Of a DNA stretch of 64,000 nt, positions 61,898 to 64,000 are shown piece by piece. The stretch is taken from positions 62,001 to 126,000 of the IMG/VR virus record IMGVR_UViG_3300017991_000051, one strand, 5' to 3'. The notes beneath the pieces are model-generated. The model did not search any database. It worked only from the letters and a program-made list of their open reading frames with translations, and was not told where the DNA came from. The stretch comes from a virus. Positions within the stretch are counted from its first letter, which is position 1, and each line of letters starts with the position of its first letter. Both the position numbers and the translations under genes were made by a program.

Positions 61898-62431
61898 CTA
61901 AACGGTGTGCTCCTCGAGTATGTCAATCTGCCCGCCGTTGATGAAGTTGACCGTGACCTTGTACTTGGTGTTAGGAATGTTTCGCAGGGTGATCAACGTA
62001 TCAGTCAAAACACTCTGTTCGTGCATCAGGCACCAGCGACCATCGATCTCGGTCGTATCCAGCGGACCGCCCCACGCCCATACGCGGATATCCGCATGGC
62101 ACCGCTCATCCATTTCGCCCAGCAAACCGTCAACCAGTCCCTGGAAGGATGCCGCGCAAACGCCGGGATCGCCGGCGTCCTCAGGCGGTGTGTAGTAGAC
62201 ATACAGTTCAAGGTGCCCGTTATACGCCCGGGCAGCAACCTCATGCTTCGGAGTATCACCGGAGATCGCGGTCATCTGCTCGGAGTAGTGTAACTTCGAG
62301 CTGTCGATGTCCAACCTGATCTCGGGGATGCTACCAGCATCCGGGGTTGCATCCGCGGCCACAAGGCCCTGCCGATAAACGACCCGCTCGGTCAGGTAGG
62401 TCATGTCAAAAGTTGTGTTCCTACCAGCCAC
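61898..62431 (-). CDS. Probable neck or head completion protein, 177 aa
   Basis: A beta-rich acidic protein starting MAGRNTTFDMTYLTERVVYRQG. It lies in the head-to-neck gene row. No enzyme motif. Assignment from position. Confidence 0.55.
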   Translation of the reverse strand: MAGRNTTFDMTYLTERVVYRQGLVAADATPDAGSIPEIRLDIDSSKLHYSEQMTAISGDTPKHEVAARAYNGHLELYVYYTPPEDAGDPGVCAASFQGLVDGLLGEMDERCHADIRVWAWGGPLDTTEIDGRWCLMHEQSVLTDTLITLRNIPNTKYKVTVNFINGGQIDILEEHTV

Positions 62432-62457
62432 AAAACACCTCCGAATCGGTTCCTACC

Positions 62458-62775
62458 TTACTGAGCAAACACGCCAGCGACCTCAGGATCCTGCAGCAAC
62501 GCGGCTACCTGATCCTGTGTGCCAAACGTCATACTCTCCAAGCTGGCAGCTGCAGCCTTGACGAGGTCGGCTTGCGAACCCGCTTCGGGAGCTGCTTCAT
62601 TGGACTGATGCATCCGCGTCATGACGGCAATCTTCAGGAGGTCCTGAAGTTCGTCTTCACTCTGCACCTGCACGCCCAGCTCGGCCAGTTTGCTCATGAA
62701 AGCAGGCAGATACACCTTCTCGGTGATCACAGCAAGTTTCTGTTCCATCGCCTTGTTGGTATCTTCCGCTGACAT
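62458..62775 (-). CDS. Small helical protein behind the capsid gene, 105 aa
   Basis: The ATG at 62775 (MSAEDTNKAMEQKL) follows AGGAGAAATC; the longer frame includes the terminator hairpin and was rejected. Helical, Gln/Ala/Glu-rich. May be a head decoration or assembly factor. Not recognised. Confidence 0.55.
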   Translation of the reverse strand: MSAEDTNKAMEQKLAVITEKVYLPAFMSKLAELGVQVQSEDELQDLLKIAVMTRMHQSNEAAPEAGSQADLVKAAAASLESMTFGTQDQVAALLQDPEVAGVFAQ

Positions 62776-62800
62776 GTTGATTTCTCCTCTCTTATGGTCG

Positions 62801-62840
62801 AAAACCCACCGGGCGCCCGGCTCGGACGAGCCGGACACCC
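62801..62840 (-). terminator. Terminator-like hairpin after the capsid gene
   Basis: On the minus strand GGGTGTCCGGCTC, a 4-base loop and GAGCCGGGCGCCC form a 13-pair stem (two G-U pairs), followed by GGTGGGTTTTCG. The U-run is short and several bases away, so it probably gives partial termination and makes the capsid transcript the most abundant. Confidence 0.55.
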
Positions 62841-62879
62841 AAGGGCTGTGTTCAATTCCGTTTCACGGATGGCACTGAC

Positions 62880-63848
62880 TTAGTAGCGCCACACGTCGAG
62901 ATCCTCGACCGTACCCGTGAAGTCGGCACGCGCCACGCCGGCGACGTTACCGATTGCACTACCCAGCTCTTCGTAAGCGAAGAAGTTGAGCATGTAGGCC
63001 TTTTTCTCGATGTGCATGGTCGTGTCCTCGAGGATGAAGAACTTCCCGAGGAACTTCGGTTCCGCGAACATGTACATGCTGCCGTCACCCACCAGATCGC
63101 GCTTGATCGTGATGATCCAGCGGACGGCGAGGAAGGTGCGTTCCGCAAAGCCGTTTCGGACGATTTCCTCGGAGAGGTCACCACCGACTTCGTCACGGCC
63201 CCACTTCTGCAGGTCCTTCACGAACACGTTGTTGATCAGGGCCGTCGAGACTTCGAGATGGCTCGGGGTCTGAGGCATGATCTTCAGCGCGTCGTTGACT
63301 GTTTCACGGGTCACGCCACCACCGAACGTGCGCCACTGGATGGTGCCCGTCTCGGGAACGACCTGATTCAGGCCCACGAGGGCCGCGATGCAGGCGCGGA
63401 TGGCTTTGCCGTCTTCTTCTGCCAGCATATCCTTGATCGCGTTGTCGGACAGGACCTGACGAATGTCCATGTCCCATGTACGCAGCCGGCCCACGTCGGT
63501 CGTGAAGTTCGGCGTAACAATACGGTCGAACATAACACGGTACCGGGGACCTTGGATGTACCGGTTCATCGGAAGGGTGGCGTACGGAATGCTGATAGCC
63601 GCCGGGCTGTCAGGTTCCTTATCCACGACCTTCACGTTCTTCTCCGTGTCGACCTGGCGATCCAGCTCATCATTGCTGATGGGCACCGGAGGAAGAATTT
63701 TGCGCCAGAAACCGTCTTCACGCATCTTCACGCGGGTGAAGTCGTTGACGGCCTGTTGGGCGTCCTTCTGAAGGGCACTGTCATCCGACGTGATCTTCTC
63801 GAAGAAAGCCTGGTTGATTGCCTTGGTTGAGTATTCTTGCTCACTCAT
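62880..63848 (-). CDS. Probable major capsid protein
   Basis: 322 residues from the ATG at 63848, which has AAGAGGTAAAG upstream. Size, position at the head of the structural genes, the strong hairpin behind it and the general style (helical N terminus with QKDAQQAVNDFTR, beta-rich body with WDMDIRQVLSD and IVRNGFAERTFLAVRW) fit an HK97-fold capsid protein. No single motif proves it, so the call rests on order and size. Confidence 0.62.
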   Translation of the reverse strand: MSEQEYSTKAINQAFFEKITSDDSALQKDAQQAVNDFTRVKMREDGFWRKILPPVPISNDELDRQVDTEKNVKVVDKEPDSPAAISIPYATLPMNRYIQGPRYRVMFDRIVTPNFTTDVGRLRTWDMDIRQVLSDNAIKDMLAEEDGKAIRACIAALVGLNQVVPETGTIQWRTFGGGVTRETVNDALKIMPQTPSHLEVSTALINNVFVKDLQKWGRDEVGGDLSEEIVRNGFAERTFLAVRWIITIKRDLVGDGSMYMFAEPKFLGKFFILEDTTMHIEKKAYMLNFFAYEELGSAIGNVAGVARADFTGTVEDLDVWRY

Positions 63849-63864
63849 GACTTTACCTCTTGTT

Positions 63865-63915
63865 GGTTGTTCACAACCTTGTTTGGTTCCAGCGGCCATT
63901 ACGACCGCCGGAACC
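63865..63915 (-). other. Paired hairpins in the capsid leader
   Basis: GGTTGT/ACAACC at 63865-63878 and GGTTCC-GCGG/CCGC-GGAACC (mismatch inside) at 63885-63915, directly upstream of the capsid RBS. They may stabilise the capsid mRNA or mark a processing site. Confidence 0.45.
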
Positions 63916-63938
63916 GGCACGTTATTGGCCACAATTAG

Positions 63939-64000
63939 TCACTGCTTACCGGAGGGCACTCCAGTGGCGGCAGCCACACGGGCCAGAACCGAATCACTGT
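63939..64000 (-). CDS. C-terminal end of an upstream gene (partial)
   Basis: The last 19 residues (SDSVLARVAAATGVPSGKQ) of a reading frame that enters from beyond the window, ending 90 bases before the capsid start. The position suggests a head protein such as a scaffold, protease or portal-associated protein, but this is only from order. Confidence 0.5.
   Translation of the reverse strand, partial: SDSVLARVAAATGVPSGKQ

Noticed and set aside
1-64000. tRNA genes and CRISPR arrays
   Set aside because: I saw no T-loop/acceptor pattern in the few non-coding gaps and no regular direct repeats with spacers. A tRNAscan or array search was not run.

Overview
The window is a 64-kb piece of a double-stranded DNA tailed bacteriophage with a contractile tail (myovirus morphology, Caudoviricetes). 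Directly visible landmarks are a GpA-like terminase large subunit, a probable major capsid protein, tail sheath, tail tube, tape measure, spike, gp25-like and J-like baseplate proteins, and SbcC/SbcD-like recombination proteins. Genes are packed tightly, mostly on the minus strand with short overlaps (ATGA, TAATG) and strong AGGAGG-type ribosome binding sites. Both window ends cut genes, so the genome is larger than this window. The host is not identifiable. The Asn/Thr/Trp-rich signal-peptide proteins look bacterial, perhaps Verrucomicrobiota/Kiritimatiellota-like, but that is a weak impression.

Layout: 1-6267 (minus) is a recombination/replication module (SbcC-like, PD-(D/E)XK nuclease, SbcD-like, a Cys-motif protein) followed by a run of tiny membrane proteins. 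6285-12734 holds the only plus-strand genes (terminase and two unknowns), interrupted by a minus-strand 883-residue primase-like protein that overlaps the terminase tail to tail and shares its start site with the next plus-strand gene. 12768-19015 (minus) is an accessory block of small unknown genes, a phosphoesterase, a Cys-cluster protein and a 390-bp non-coding stretch full of hairpins. 19027-27875 carries a Ser-rich protein, a two-domain glycosyltransferase, a 1250-residue protein with a signal peptide, and further probable virion proteins. 27894-47592 is the tail: transcription runs from tail completion protein to sheath, tube, spike, assembly chaperones, tape measure, hub, an embedded sigma factor, gp25-like and J-like baseplate proteins. 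47558-50044 inserts a patatin-like phospholipase, an HNH nuclease and a phosphoesterase. 50278-60104 is a run of six genes whose products all begin with a Sec-type signal peptide or signal-like helix, ending in two giant fibre/adhesin-like proteins. 60117-64000 is the head and neck end with the probable capsid gene.

How it works together: head and tail genes seem to be transcribed leftward from the capsid end. The sigma factor in the baseplate operon could direct late transcription. Strong hairpins lie behind the capsid and tube genes. The most unusual feature is the set of seven proteins with N-terminal export-type sequences (six contiguous plus the 1250-residue protein), two of them very large repetitive fibre-like proteins, in a tailed phage structural region. 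The structured 17.4-17.8 kb non-coding block is the other main candidate for something undescribed.
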